From positions 1 to 64,000 of the forward strand of contig CAVRUZ010000005.1 in NCBI GenBank assembly GCA_963724495.1: a stretch of 64,000 nt of DNA. The letters run 5' to 3'. Source of the stretch: CAVRUZ01 sp963724495 (GTDB lineage Bacteria > Actinomycetota > Actinomycetes > Propionibacteriales > DAIQRJ01). The translations under genes and the position numbers were made by a program. The notes under the pieces are model-generated. The model saw nothing but the letters and a program-made list of their open reading frames with translations. It searched no databases and was not told the origin of the DNA. Below are positions 8,133 through 18,424 of this stretch, piece by piece (the stretch's first letter is position 1; the number at the start of each line of letters is the position of its first letter).

Positions 8133-8963
8133 GTGAGCACCAACTGGACCAGCACCACCGCGGTCGAGGGGCAGTACGCCGAGGTCAACGGCATCAACCT
8201 GTACTACGAGTCGCACGGAACCGGTCGGCCGTTGGTGCTGCTGCACGGCGGACTCGGCTCGGGTGAGATGTTCGGGCCGGTGGTCCCCGCCCTGGCCGAG
8301 CACCACCAGGTGATCCTTCCGGATCTGCAGGGTCACGGCCGCACCGCCGACATCGATCGACCGCTCGATCTGGCAGCCATGGCCGACGACATCGCGGCGC
8401 TGATCGACCACCTCGAACTCGACTCGCCCGACGTCGTCGGGTATTCGCTCGGCGGCGGCGTGGCTGTGCGCACCGCAGTGAAGTACCCGGAGAAGATCCG
8501 CAGACTGGTGGCCTTCTCCGCGAACAGCCGGCGCAGTGCGATCTACCCCGAGATGCTCGAGCAGCAGGGCCAGGTCAGCGCAGCTGCGGCGGAGTTCATG
8601 GTCGGCACGCCCATGTACGAGTTGTACAACCGGGTGGCCCCGCGGCCAGAAGACTTCCCTCGGCTGCTGGACAAGATCGGCGCGATGATGTCGGTGGACT
8701 TCGACTTCACCGAGGAGATCCGCGGCCTGCAGGTGCCGACGTTGATCGGCGCGGCCGACGCCGACATGGCACCGCCCAGCCACTTCGTGGAGATCTTCGA
8801 GCTCCTCGACGGCGGTCAGCGAGACGGCGGCTGGATGGGCGAGGGGCGGCCGAAGGGTGGCCACGCCCTCGCGATCGTGCCTGGCACGACCCACTACAAC
8901 GTCTTCGACTCGCCCCTCATCGTCCCGATCATCCGTGCCTTCCTCGACGACGACCAGGCCTGA
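8133..8963 (+). CDS. Alpha/beta hydrolase
   Basis: The 276-residue protein starts at GTG 8133, with gaggag upstream. It shows the oxyanion motif LLHGGLGSGEM near residue 37, a strand-4 LPDLQGHGRT, the nucleophile elbow GYSLGGG near residue 108 and a late GTTHYNVF carrying the catalytic histidine. The acid is probably in GAADADM. The closest shape is the esterase/epoxide-hydrolase-like group of small alpha/beta hydrolases; substrate unknown. It follows the VOC gene in the same direction. Confidence 0.85.
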   Translation: MSTNWTSTTAVEGQYAEVNGINLYYESHGTGRPLVLLHGGLGSGEMFGPVVPALAEHHQVILPDLQGHGRTADIDRPLDLAAMADDIAALIDHLELDSPDVVGYSLGGGVAVRTAVKYPEKIRRLVAFSANSRRSAIYPEMLEQQGQVSAAAAEFMVGTPMYELYNRVAPRPEDFPRLLDKIGAMMSVDFDFTEEIRGLQVPTLIGAADADMAPPSHFVEIFELLDGGQRDGGWMGEGRPKGGHALAIVPGTTHYNVFDSPLIVPIIRAFLDDDQA

Positions 8964-9560
8964 CCCGACCTAGCCACTGCGGGCGGCGTTGCAACGGCCG
9001 AAATGCGAGTTTGAGAGGGCGGCCGCTGCTGCTCCGGGACTCCAGACGGCAGTTGGCGCCCCCACTCAATGTGTCCGGCGGTTGGCCGGGACCGGCTGAG
9101 GACCGGTGTGAGGGTGAGACCCTGTCGTCACTGCCGCGGGCGCCATGATGTTGTGGGCCGTAACGATGCCCCAGGGCTCGGGCACGTCTAAATCGATCCG
9201 CGAGGACGCTGACCGCACCCAGCGACTTGCGCAGAAGTCCTCCACGGGGGCGTGCAGGCCGAGCCTGGAAGTGACGACCGACGTGAGAGTCGCGAGGTCC
9301 GACTGCTTGCCGGGCTCTGCCGGGGCCGGCCGGGGCGGTGACATGTCGTCACCAGCAGGGGACTCGACTCCTGCCGTTCAGGTGGGGCGTCGTCAGTCGG
9401 GGGGACCGGAAGCGACGTTCAAGACCGAAGGAGCAACGCCGTGGTTGCCATCCCGCTTGCGCGAGGCCGTCGACGGGCCAGACCCGACTTCGCCCACCCG
9501 CGGAACCGCCCCGTGGCGACGCGTGGGACGTTCCGTGGCCCGAGCGGACGCCTGGGAACG
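8964..9560. other. Intergenic stretch without a supportable gene
   Basis: A 92-codon minus-strand frame (9344-9066) reads smoothly in places but has no recognised domain or clear start. No repeats or RNA genes were seen. Confidence 0.35.
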
Positions 9561-9857
9561 ATGTCGGGTTCGATGCGTCTGCACCGCTTGGCCCTCGTTT
9601 CGGGGCGAGTGCGAGCTGTCGGGGTCTTCACCGGGGAGTTGTTCGACGCGGACGGATCGTGTGTCGGAGTCGACAGCCGTCGAGCGGTGGCGCCCGCCGA
9701 CGTCGTCCGGTCCGCGGCCGGGATCTCGGTGACGGTCGGACCGGTGGACGTAGACCTCCTCGGGCTGGCCGTGAGCATCGAAGAGTTCACGATGGAGCTC
9801 GGGACGACTCCGGTTGTCCGCGAAGAAGCGGATCGCCACGTCGACCCCGATATCTGA
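9561..9857 (+). CDS. Hypothetical protein, beta-rich, coupled to a small membrane protein
   Basis: The 98-residue frame from ATG 9561 (alternative ATG 9573) reads as coding: GVFTGELFDADGSCVGVDSR, then AGISVTVGPVDVDLLGLAVS. These alternating strands suggest a compact beta-sandwich or hot-dog-like fold, but no family is recognised with confidence. Its stop codon overlaps the ATG of the next gene as TGATG, which is typical of translational coupling, and that is the main reason for accepting both. The frame is also open further upstream to 9441, where composition turns arginine-rich. Confidence 0.5.
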   Translation: MSGSMRLHRLALVSGRVRAVGVFTGELFDADGSCVGVDSRRAVAPADVVRSAAGISVTVGPVDVDLLGLAVSIEEFTMELGTTPVVREEADRHVDPDI

Positions 9858-10042
9858 TGGGCGCCTGGACGGTCCTCCCGCTCCTGGTCCTCCCACTGCT
9901 GATCGTGCTCCACGAATTGGAGCAGTGGGCAATGAAGGCGCCGACCGAATCACCCGGCGGGCGGGACCGACGGAGTCACCCCGGCCGACGCTGTACCTCG
10001 ATGCGTGACGTTCCACGGCTCCGCCGTGTCATCGCGTGCTGA
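9857..10042 (+). CDS. Small single-pass membrane protein
   Basis: The 61-residue product has one strong hydrophobic segment (WTVLPLLVLPLLIVLHELEQ, residues 4-23) followed by a positively charged tail, so it is probably an inner-membrane peptide with its C-terminus inside. Its ATG overlaps the stop of the preceding gene. Its end overlaps the tail of the convergent PHP-domain gene by 14 bases. No family recognised. Confidence 0.45.
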   Translation: MGAWTVLPLLVLPLLIVLHELEQWAMKAPTESPGGRDRRSHPGRRCTSMRDVPRLRRVIAC

Positions 10043-10865
10043 CCCAGACGTCGAAGGGATGACGGCCGGGCCGGAAGCCCTGGGCCTCGACCATGGCCGC
10101 CGCATCGGTGAACCCGCGTGCGAGCACCAGTGGTTCGTGCGCGTCGCTGCCGAACGTGACCGCGTCCCCGCCCTCTTCGCGCCACCAGCGAACGACCTGT
10201 GGGTGGAGCGGTACCGCTGTGTTGATCTCCAGCGCGCGGCCACTGTCAGCCAGGGTTCGCAAAGCGTGCCGGAAGTCATCCTCGAAGGCGCTCGGATCGA
10301 ACGGCCCTGCCTCGGCGGGCCAGTAGCGAACCGGGTAGTCGATGTGGGCGAGCACGGCGAAGGCATCGCAGCCGACGACGAGCCGAGCCACCTCGGCGAG
10401 GTAGTCACGAATGACGTCGGCAGCCGGCCGTTGCAGATACAGCGGCGGCATCTCCAGGTGCTGGCTGCCAACCGGCAGGGAATGCAACGACCCGAGCACC
10501 CGGTCGAACTGTCCTGCCTCGAGCAACTTCGCGGCGACGTCCTTGTGCCAATGGGCTTCGCCCAGTTCCACTCCGCTGATGATGCGGAGGTCGGGGAACC
10601 GCTCCCGGCATTGCTCGAGGCATTCGAGGTAGCCGGCCACGTCCATCCTCGGTGGCGTGAGGAGCCCCTCCCGCGTGACCATGGGCTGCAGGCGCTCGTC
10701 CAGGTCTTCGGCGATCATGGTCCAAGTGGTGAAGTCCGCGTGTTCGGTGAAGGCCACCGCGGGCAGCCCGATGTCGACAGCCCGGGCGCACGTGCGTTCC
10801 ATCGAGCCGTCCAGCGCATCCCAGGACCACTCGCTGTGGACGTGACTGTCGGCGGGCAAGAGCAC
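10029..10865 (-). CDS. PHP-domain phosphoesterase, histidinol-phosphatase-like
   Basis: The 278-residue protein opens DSHVHSEWSWDAL, giving the first PHP metal motif (HxH). Then come AFTEHAD (second motif), ISGVELGEAHWH (Glu and His ligands), VLGSLHSLP, LAHIDYPVRY and TFGSDAHEP, the closing D-x-H ligand pair. These match the trinuclear zinc or manganese site of PHP phosphoesterases such as HisK-type histidinol-phosphate phosphatase. Length and motif order fit HisK. No histidine-pathway genes are near, so the true substrate may differ. Confidence 0.85.
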   Translation of the reverse strand: MLLPADSHVHSEWSWDALDGSMERTCARAVDIGLPAVAFTEHADFTTWTMIAEDLDERLQPMVTREGLLTPPRMDVAGYLECLEQCRERFPDLRIISGVELGEAHWHKDVAAKLLEAGQFDRVLGSLHSLPVGSQHLEMPPLYLQRPAADVIRDYLAEVARLVVGCDAFAVLAHIDYPVRYWPAEAGPFDPSAFEDDFRHALRTLADSGRALEINTAVPLHPQVVRWWREEGGDAVTFGSDAHEPLVLARGFTDAAAMVEAQGFRPGRHPFDVWVSTR

Positions 10866-11020
10866 GTGAACCCCCTTCTCTGCTTGAGCTGACGGTCATC
10901 GGAGTGCCGATGCCGACTCCGAGTCTGACCGGCGCCGGTCCCAGGATGATCGTCGACCCCGCCCAGTCTTGTTCCGTCGGCATCGCAGTCGATACGCGAC
11001 GGCCGAGTACGGTCCTGCCC

Positions 11021-11947
11021 GTGCCCGGTCCGCACCGCCGATTGCCCACACCGGACCACGTATCTGCCGCCGTTCGAGAGATCCTCGGCTCGTCCCCGGT
11101 GCAATGGACACCGGTCGTCGAAGGTGGCTACTCCCCCGTCGGGCGCTGGGTAGTGGGGACGGAGTCCGGCCGGACGGCGTTCGTCAAGGCGGCCCTCGGG
11201 TCCGCGGCCGAGCCCTGGCTGCACAGCGAGGCTCGCGTCTACGCCGAGGTGAGCGCGCCGTGGCTGCCGGAACTGTTCGGTTATCGGCCCGGTGACGACG
11301 ACGTGGCATCGGTCCTGGTCATCGAGGACCTGTCGATGGCGCGCTGGGGGATACCGGTCGACGTCCACGACGCCGAACTCCTGCGGGATGCGCTGCAGGC
11401 GCTCACTGACGTGGGAGCACTCGCGGGCTTACCGCCCGTGGAAGGCCGGCGCCAATGGGAGATCTTCGCCAAGGATCCGCGGGCGGTCATCGCCTCCGGG
11501 CTGGTGGACGACGCCTGGTTGACCCGGGGCCTCCCGGACCTGGTCGCCGCCGAGTCCGCGGTCGATCTCGCTGGTGGCGGTCTGGTGCACGGCGACCTGT
11601 TCCTTCAGAACTGGTGCCGCGCCGATCGTGGCGCGGTCATCGTCGACTGGGCGCATCCGTGGCGCGGCAACGGCGACCTGTGCGTCGCATGGGGCGAGGC
11701 GGGAGTCCGGGCAGCAGGCGGTCCGGCCGGGGTCGTCCTTCCGCCAGGATCCGCATCATGGGCCACGTACGTGGCCGGGCAGATCGTCTGGTTCCTTCTC
11801 GACCACGACGGGCCGGTGCACCCCCGCCTTGCCGAGACCGAGCGGCGCGAGGCGTTCGCGTCGCTGTGCTGGGCTGCGGACGAGCTCGACCTCGCCCGGC
11901 CCCAGCCCGCACCAGGATTCCTGCCTCACGGTCCCTGGCGGCCCTAG
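11021..11947 (+). CDS. APH-fold phosphotransferase
   Basis: From GTG 11021 the product is 308 residues. Kinase-like motifs are visible: VGTESGRTAFVKAAL (nucleotide-lobe lysine), VLVIEDLSMARW (hinge), LVHGDLFLQNW (Brenner motif with catalytic Asp and Asn) and AVIVDWAHP (metal-binding Asp). Such actinobacterial proteins phosphorylate aminoglycosides, choline or unknown small molecules; most have no known substrate. The open frame reaches up to 10904, but the part before 11021 is low-complexity and homologues of this type usually begin near LPTPDHV. Confidence 0.75.
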   Translation: MPGPHRRLPTPDHVSAAVREILGSSPVQWTPVVEGGYSPVGRWVVGTESGRTAFVKAALGSAAEPWLHSEARVYAEVSAPWLPELFGYRPGDDDVASVLVIEDLSMARWGIPVDVHDAELLRDALQALTDVGALAGLPPVEGRRQWEIFAKDPRAVIASGLVDDAWLTRGLPDLVAAESAVDLAGGGLVHGDLFLQNWCRADRGAVIVDWAHPWRGNGDLCVAWGEAGVRAAGGPAGVVLPPGSASWATYVAGQIVWFLLDHDGPVHPRLAETERREAFASLCWAADELDLARPQPAPGFLPHGPWRP

Positions 11948-12216
11948 CACTCAGTCACCGCCCGATCCGGCGACCAAGATTGCTCAACCAGGTCAGAGGA
12001 ATCGATGCCTACTCCGAAGACCCTTAGAAGGCGCACGGCTCATGCTCGAGCGCAAGATGAGCGAGCTCGCGCGCTCGACCCGCGAGCCAGTTTGCGGTGT
12101 GACGTCACTGCGCGTCATGGCGGAGGTAGGCAGCCAGGTCGCACCGATACCGGGATGGGCGGGGACTGACCCTGGCTACGCACTGTCGGAGGGGCGGGCG
12201 ACCGCCGCCAACGTCC

Positions 12217-12444
12217 TCAGGCCGAGGCTCGTTGTGGGAGAGCGGGCCAAGGATCAGGAGGAGAACCCAGCGACAAGTTGGTCAGACGTTGCCGCGCCTC
12301 GTTCTCGAGACCCTCTAGTTCCGTGGAACCGACCCGGTCCTGCCGGCATTGGCCCACCAGCTTGGCGATGTCGGGCAATGGGACTGCCCAGTCAAACTCG
12401 TGAAACAGCCGCTCAACGACATCGGCGTACGAATCAGAGCCCAT
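12217..12444 (-). CDS. Small three-helix-bundle dimerisation-domain protein
   Basis: Starting at ATG 12444 the product is 75 residues: MGSDSYADVVERLFHEFDW, then PLPDIAKLVGQCRQD, then EGLENEARQRL. The spacing of three amphipathic helices matches the same domain seen at 335-568 and in the N-terminus of the ArsC fusion at 37670. An upstream start at 12513 would add 23 less convincing residues. It has a single cysteine and no catalytic motif. It stands alone; function unknown. Confidence 0.55.
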   Translation of the reverse strand: MGSDSYADVVERLFHEFDWAVPLPDIAKLVGQCRQDRVGSTELEGLENEARQRLTNLSLGSPPDPWPALPQRASA

Positions 12445-12637
12445 GGTCGACCTTAGCCTCTCCCCCGCCCACACATGCTTCGTGGGGTTGAGACAGCGTA
12501 AGGGCGAAGTCAATCACCGATGTGTCAGAGCTTGTCCCGACAGGTAGTTGCCGCTGGATCCGTTCGCTCGCGATACGGCAACCGGACCTGAGGGGCGCGA
12601 GGTGCCATCCGTTACCGACGAGCGTGGCGGTTCACAC

Positions 12638-12829
12638 TCACCACTCCCAGACGTAAGCCGACTTCTGCTTGAGTGTGAGACTCGCGGACGACTGGGTGTC
12701 GTCTGCCTGAACGGTCGTCGTGGAGGCGATGGCGGCGTTGGCGGCCGACGCCGGGACGGCGGTAACTGCCACGAAACCGGCGGCACTGAGGATGAGGCCG
12801 ACGATGACGTTGCGCGAGATCTTCTTCAT
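12638..12829 (-). CDS. Small secreted peptide
   Basis: The 63-residue product starts MKKISRNVIVGLILSAAGFV, a textbook Sec signal peptide with likely cleavage after VPASA near residue 29. The mature part is about 34 residues, rich in Ser, Thr and Ala and ending in the aromatic YVWEW. No family recognised. Start ATG 12829 is favoured over the longer frame because it creates the signal peptide. No neighbour is close enough to suggest an operon. Confidence 0.55.
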   Translation of the reverse strand: MKKISRNVIVGLILSAAGFVAVTAVPASAANAAIASTTTVQADDTQSSASLTLKQKSAYVWEW

Positions 12830-13444
12830 GGTGGGGGTCGATTCCTTGGGTACTAGGCACGTGCGCCGGCCGAGTGATGGGGAGATCCCTCGGGTCCGGC
12901 GAGGTCCCAAGAGGCTCAAGGTCTCGCCCCTCCGCGTGCCTTGCCGGCACTGGTGGTGGCTGAACCCTACTGAACGCGTTCGTTGCGTTTGGTAGCAATG
13001 AACTTCGTGCAACTGAGCTGGCCTTCAGTTTCAACACTGAGTGCCATCTCGTCGCTCAGAGTCACACGCGCCATTGCCGACCTTCCTAACATCGTAACGC
13101 AAAGTTAGAGTCCTGGGTACAACTCGTCCACAGAGTAGACGGGAGGCCCGGTCACCGGGCCCCATCGCGGCAGTTGGCGGCGCCCAAGCATGCGGCCGCA
13201 AGGCCAAGAACCGGACATACGGGCATGTAGCGGGCGCCCGGCCTAGCCCTCTGCATGCATCGCGCAGCTAGTAGCCGGCCTCACCACGTCATGAAGCGGC
13301 CTGGACCACCGCGGCGGCTTTGGGAGCAGTCGTTCACAACAGGCACCGTCACCGTCCGCGGATCCGCGCGAGCTCGAAGGTCGGTCCTACGCCCGAGATT
13401 TCGCAGACCAGGGCCGTTCGCCTATCCAGGGTCCGCCGCCGCGG
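12830..13444. other. Intergenic stretch without a supportable gene
   Basis: Upstream of the small secreted peptide and downstream of the large adhesin gene. No domain-bearing frame, tRNA or clear terminator is seen. Confidence 0.4.
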
Positions 13445-16400
13445 CTAGGAGGGCCTGCGATTTCGCCGCCCTCGCCGCGTCGCCCCGATCAGAACGATGC
13501 CACCCATCAGAGCCGCGAAGCCGACCAGTGCCCACCCGATCGGTGCGCCGCCCGTGAAGGCCAAGGGTTCGTTCGGCGGTGCCTTCGGCGGTTCGGTCGG
13601 CGGGGGCACGACCTTCGGCGGCGTGTTGTGGTGCGTGCTGCAGGTCGTGTCGCAGTCACCACCGGTGCCGGGCGTGGCGACATTGGTCACCGACACGTCG
13701 AAGGCATCCGCGTCGAGCTTGACTCTGTAGGTGAGCGTTGCCTTTTCGCTCGGGTCGAGGGACGGCACGTGCCAGACCAGCGTCGTTCCCTCGAGCGTCG
13801 CTTGGGCGGCACCTCGACCAGGCTGCCGTGGCTGAGCACGTCGCTGAGGTCGTCCCGCACGACGGCGTTCGACACGACCGCCTCGGACACGTTGGTCACG
13901 GTCAGCCGGTAGGTGATCGTGCTCCCCGGATCGACCGTGCTGCCCGACTCCGGGGTACTGGTCTTTTCCAGCAGCCATCTAGGCGTCAATGGGTGGTCGA
14001 GCACGGGTCCGGGTCCGCCGCGAGGGGCGGGCTCTCGATGCCGCCGCGGGCCGGGCCACCCTTGGGCGCGCAGGCCCACATCGGGATCCGGACAGGTCTC
14101 GCTGCCCGGACTCGTGACGGCGTTCCGGAGGCGCACGCCCCAGGCATCGGCGTTGACAAGGACCTGGTAGCTGACGGTCTCGGTGCCGCACAGGGTGGGG
14201 ATCGACCAGGCGAGCGTCGCGCCGGCGACGGAGGCCGTTCCCGTGGTGGGGTGATGCTGTCCTCGACGAGTGTGGCGTTGTCGAGGACCATGGACAGGTC
14301 GTCGTTGACGAGCACACCGGTCGGATCGACACCAGCCAATTTGCTCGCCGTCACGGTGTAGGTGATGACGTCACCCGGCTGCACCGTAGAGCCGGACGGC
14401 GGGTCGCTCGACTTGGTCACGTCGAACTGGCCGGCGAGAGTGTTCGTGATGGTGCATGCCGCTTCGCCGGCGAGCGGGACAGTGATGCTCGCGCCTTGTT
14501 GGGTGCCGCCTACGCAGACCCAGTCGCTGGCCGAATAGCCAGCCGGGCCGGTCTCAGCCAGGTCATAGGTGCCGGCCTCGACGGTGGCGTCCGTGACGGC
14601 GCCGGTTCCGGTGGCGCCGCTGATCAGCGTCGGGCCGTCCGCGCTGAGGGTCCAGGCTGTGGGTTCGGCTGCGCCTGCGCCTTCGACGACCTTCACCAGC
14701 GTCAGACTGGCGGGAATGTCGTCGTTGACGATTTCGCAGGTCGCGTGCTGATCCTCGGCCAGGCTCACGCTGGCGCCGTCCTGGGTGCCAGTGCCTGTGC
14801 ACACCCAGTCGCTGGGCTCATAGCCGGGCGGCCCGGTCTCGGACAGGTCGTAGGTTCCCACCTGAACCGCCGCATTGGTAATGGCCAGATCACCCGTCGA
14901 CCCGCTGATCGGAGTGGGCCCGTCCGCGATGAGTTCCCACTCGATCGCTTCGGCATTGCCGCCGTGGTCGTTGACGACACTCTTGATCAACGTCAAGGTC
15001 GGCGAGATAGCCGTGTTGGTGATCCGGCAGACGACGTCGCCACCGCTCGGGACGGTCACCGACGTGCCATCGAGGACGCCGCCCTCACAGACCCAGTCAC
15101 CGGGATCGAAGCCCGCCGGGCCGTCCTCGGACAGGTTGTAGTCGCCGGAGAACACCTGCACATCACTGACCCCGCCGGGTGAGGTCGGATCGCCGTTTCC
15201 TGTGACCACGTCCTGACCGTCGATGTCGACGGGGGTGGCCGTGAGGGTCCAGTCAGCGGGTACTTTGCCCGAGCCGCTGGCCGCTGCATCGACCTCCTTG
15301 ACCAGGGTCAGCTGTGCCGGCTGCTCGGTGTTGTTGATCGTGCAGGTGACGTCACCGCCCAGGGGAACGACGACCGACGTGCCCGTGACGGTGCCGCCGG
15401 TGCACGACCAGTCGCCGGCCGTGTACCCGGTCGGGCCGCCGGACTCGGCCAACGTGTACGTGCCCGCAGGCACCTCGGCCTCCGTGACCGCGTCGGTCCC
15501 GATAGTTCCGGAGATCGTTGTCGGGCCGGTCGCGGACAGCGTCCAGTCGCCCGGCTCCGCGGTGCCGCCGAAGTCGCTCGTCACCGTCTTCTCAAGGGTG
15601 AGAAGTGCCGGCAGATCGTCGTTGACCACCGTGCAGCTGCCCGTCTGCAGCGGTGGCACGACGATCGATCCGTCGGCCCGCGGCAGAGCCCGAGGTCACC
15701 TCGCACGTGACGGATTGGAGCTCGTAGCCCGGGGGCCCGGTTTCGGTGATGACGTACTCGACGTTCGGGCGGACCTCGAAGGGTTCGAAGACCTCGGAGC
15801 CGGTTAGCGTCACCGGCTCGAGCCCGGCGGGAACGTCGGGGCCGGTGGGCGTAGCGGTCAGGGTGAAGTCGCCGGAGACGGCCGTCCCACCGTGGGTGTT
15901 GTTCACGATCTTCTGCAGCTGAAGGGTCGCGGTCTCGTTGACGGCCGTGCAGCGGACCCAGGTTCCGCGCGGCACGGTGACGCCACCGTTCAGGCCGTCA
16001 CTGAACCCGGGTATCACCGTGCCGCCCTCGTCGACCATCACGCAGTCCCAGCTCACCGTGGAGCCAGGAATTGGCACGGCGTTCGGGCTGGCCCGCTGGA
16101 TGTAGGTGGGCGGCCCGCCCGACTCGCTGAGCGTGTACGGGACTTCGGCCGTCACGTCGGCGGTCGCCCCGGGTACCCGGAGGTTCCGTCTGGGCCCGGC
16201 AGCGCACCCGTGGGAGCCGTGGCCCGGAGGTTCCACGCCGACGGGTCTGCACTGCCGTTGGCGACCTGCTTCACCAGGATCAGCCGCTGCGTGCAGGTGA
16301 CGATGTTGGTGATCCCATAGCGGTTCGTCTGGTTGTTCAGGACGACTGTCGGGGTAGCGGCCGGTCCACTGGCGTCCCGTTGTGGCTGGTCAGCCGGGCG

Positions 16401-18424
16401 ACATCCCGCAGAACGCGCGGTCGTCGGTCGCGATCTCGTCGATCTCGACCGTGTCGCCCTGGCTGAACCCGGTTCGGGGCTCCCCCCAGCCCTGGATGGT
16501 GCCATCGATGCGGCCGACTGCGACGAGGCCGGGCGGCTGGTCGCCTTCGGCGTAGGTCGTGCCGTCGACGATCCAGGTCTTGTCGAGGACGACACTCGCC
16601 TCCGGGCTGGGTGCGCGGTTGTAGATCGTGCAGGACAGGGGGTAGCTGGTGGCGGCGGCGGCCTGGAAGCCCAACGCACCGGAGTTGGTGACCGGGATCG
16701 ACGCTCCGGTGTCGCTTCGGACACAGACCGCGTTGGCGCCCGCCACCTGCTGAAGGGTGAAGCCCGCCTGCTGCGTCTCGGTGACCGTGACCGGCCCGGT
16801 GGTGGTGCCACCTGCGAACGTCAGCGGGAAGTTGACCGCACCGGTGCCGTCGGCAGTCGTGCCCGACGTCGGCGGATCGACCGTGACGCCCGGGGACCCG
16901 GCGGCAGTCATCACCCATCCGCCGTCAGGTAGCGCCCCGGTGATCGACCCCGCAGGTGCCGTCGAGGGCACGACCTGCTTGACCACGGTGATCGAGCCCT
17001 GGCAGTTGCCTTGAGCGAGCGCCTTCAGCGCCGCCCCGGCCGCGGCGTAGTTGGCGGTTCGGTAAGAAGTCGGCGACGTTGCCGTTGGTCCCGTTGTACT
17101 CGGTGGGCCCGGAGATGGCCCGGAGGTTCAGGCCCGCGTTCGGGTCGGCGGTGATCGCGTCGCCGACGCCGAAGCCGAGGACGCGCGTCCCTTCGACCTT
17201 GATGGCGTTCGCGGAGAAGATGCCGTTCTCGACCTCGCGGAGCCGGTTGAAACTGCCGCTCCCCTGTGGCGGGCTGCTGTAGTTGGTCGGGTTGCCGTCG
17301 GTGATGACGACGACGACGTCGAAGCGGTTGGCCGCTTCCGCGGCGACGGCGAGCCCACGATCCCAGTTGGTCCCACCACCCGACGACCAGTTGGCGTACC
17401 GGGCCTTGAAGGCATCGGCCTGAGCCTGCGTCGACAGCGGCGTCAGGGTCGGGTAGTTCTGGGTGGCGCCGGCGGCCGGCGAGTCCGCCGAGAACGAGAA
17501 GAGAGACATCGACGACGGCGTGCCGACGAGGGCGTCGACGAACGTGTTCGCGGCTGTCTTGAGTTGTGGCAGGGCACCGGCCGTCGATCCGGACAGGTCG
17601 AGGACCAGCCCCACCCGGAGGCCGCACGTACTGGGGAGGACCGGGTTGTTGCGCGAGTTCTGCCAGATGCCGCCCGACGCCGACCTGTTGGTCGCCCCGG
17701 TGTCCTCCATGAAGTTCGCGGTGGAGGTGTAGGTGTTGCCGGCCTGGAGCGTCGTTCCGGTCTGGAACCGGTACGGCGTCGCCTCGGTGCGTGCCGCAGT
17801 CGCCTGGCCCGTGCGCAGCGTGGCGCTGGTGTACCAACCCGACGGAGCACTGATCTGGCGAACCCAGTACCGATGGTCGCGGTTGGCTCCCCCGGTCTGG
17901 GTCTCGCCGACCGTGATGCTGCAGTCCCCGTCCGCGTCGGACGTGCAGGTGAAGATCGGGGTGCCACCTGTCGCCGCCTCGTAGAAGCCGAGAACCACGC
18001 CGGGGACGGCCGTCACCCCGTGACGCCGGTCCGGTTGCCACCGACTTTGACCGTGATCACCGCGTTGTTGCCGGTGGCCGGTGGGACGAGCTGCGGAGCG
18101 ACCTCTGCTCGCGGTGCAGCCTTCGCCGTGGGCTCATCGGTCGGGATCGGTTCAGGCGCGGGCTCGGCTCGGCCGTCGGGGTTGCGGTCGGCGTCGGGCT
18201 CGCGTCCGGGCTCGGGCTTGGACTTGGCGTTGCGTCGTCGGCCGGTGTCGGCGTCGGGCTCGGGGTGGGAGTCGGCTGGGGGTGGGGTTTGCTTTCGCAG
18301 CCGGGGTGGCTGTCGGGGTGGGCGTCGCGGTTTCTGGGTCGGCAACGGCGAGACCCTGCCCCGTCGTCAGGAGCAGAAGCGAAATGACAGCGACAACCAA
18401 GGATCGAACGGCGCGTCCTGACAT
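13445..18424 (-). pseudogene. Very large LAFTG-anchored surface protein (vWA plus SpaA/DUF11-like repeats), multiply frameshifted
   Basis: Joined across frames, this is one gene of about 1650 codons. Order of parts: signal peptide (VVAVISLLLLTTGQGLAVA) from ATG 18424; Pro/Thr/Ser stalk (about 18350-18080); a GFYEAATGGTP start domain; a vWA domain with GLVLDLSGSTAG (MIDAS DxSxS) near 17590 and VVVVITDGNPTNY near 17310; several repeats each opening like LTLVK.V (about 16960, 16270, 15920, 15590, 15300, 15000, 14700); two DUF11-like units (about 14410 and 13970); then LAFTGGAP at about 13560, a hydrophobic helix and an arginine tail. LAFTG fits a class E-type sortase signal. At least eleven frame breaks occur, most one base short in G/C runs (near 13804, 14248, 15677, 16176, 16396, 18016, 18160, 18278); those near 14083 and 17064 look like one-base insertions. 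Confidence 0.85.

Noticed and set aside
9066..9344. 92-codon minus-strand frame
   Set aside because: It reads smoothly in part but has no recognised domain, no ribosome binding site and no partner.
13445..18424. Phase variation of the adhesin by slipped-strand G/C tracts
   Set aside because: Phase-variable genes have one or two long tracts. Here about a dozen short runs are affected, and the gene would need all corrected at once.
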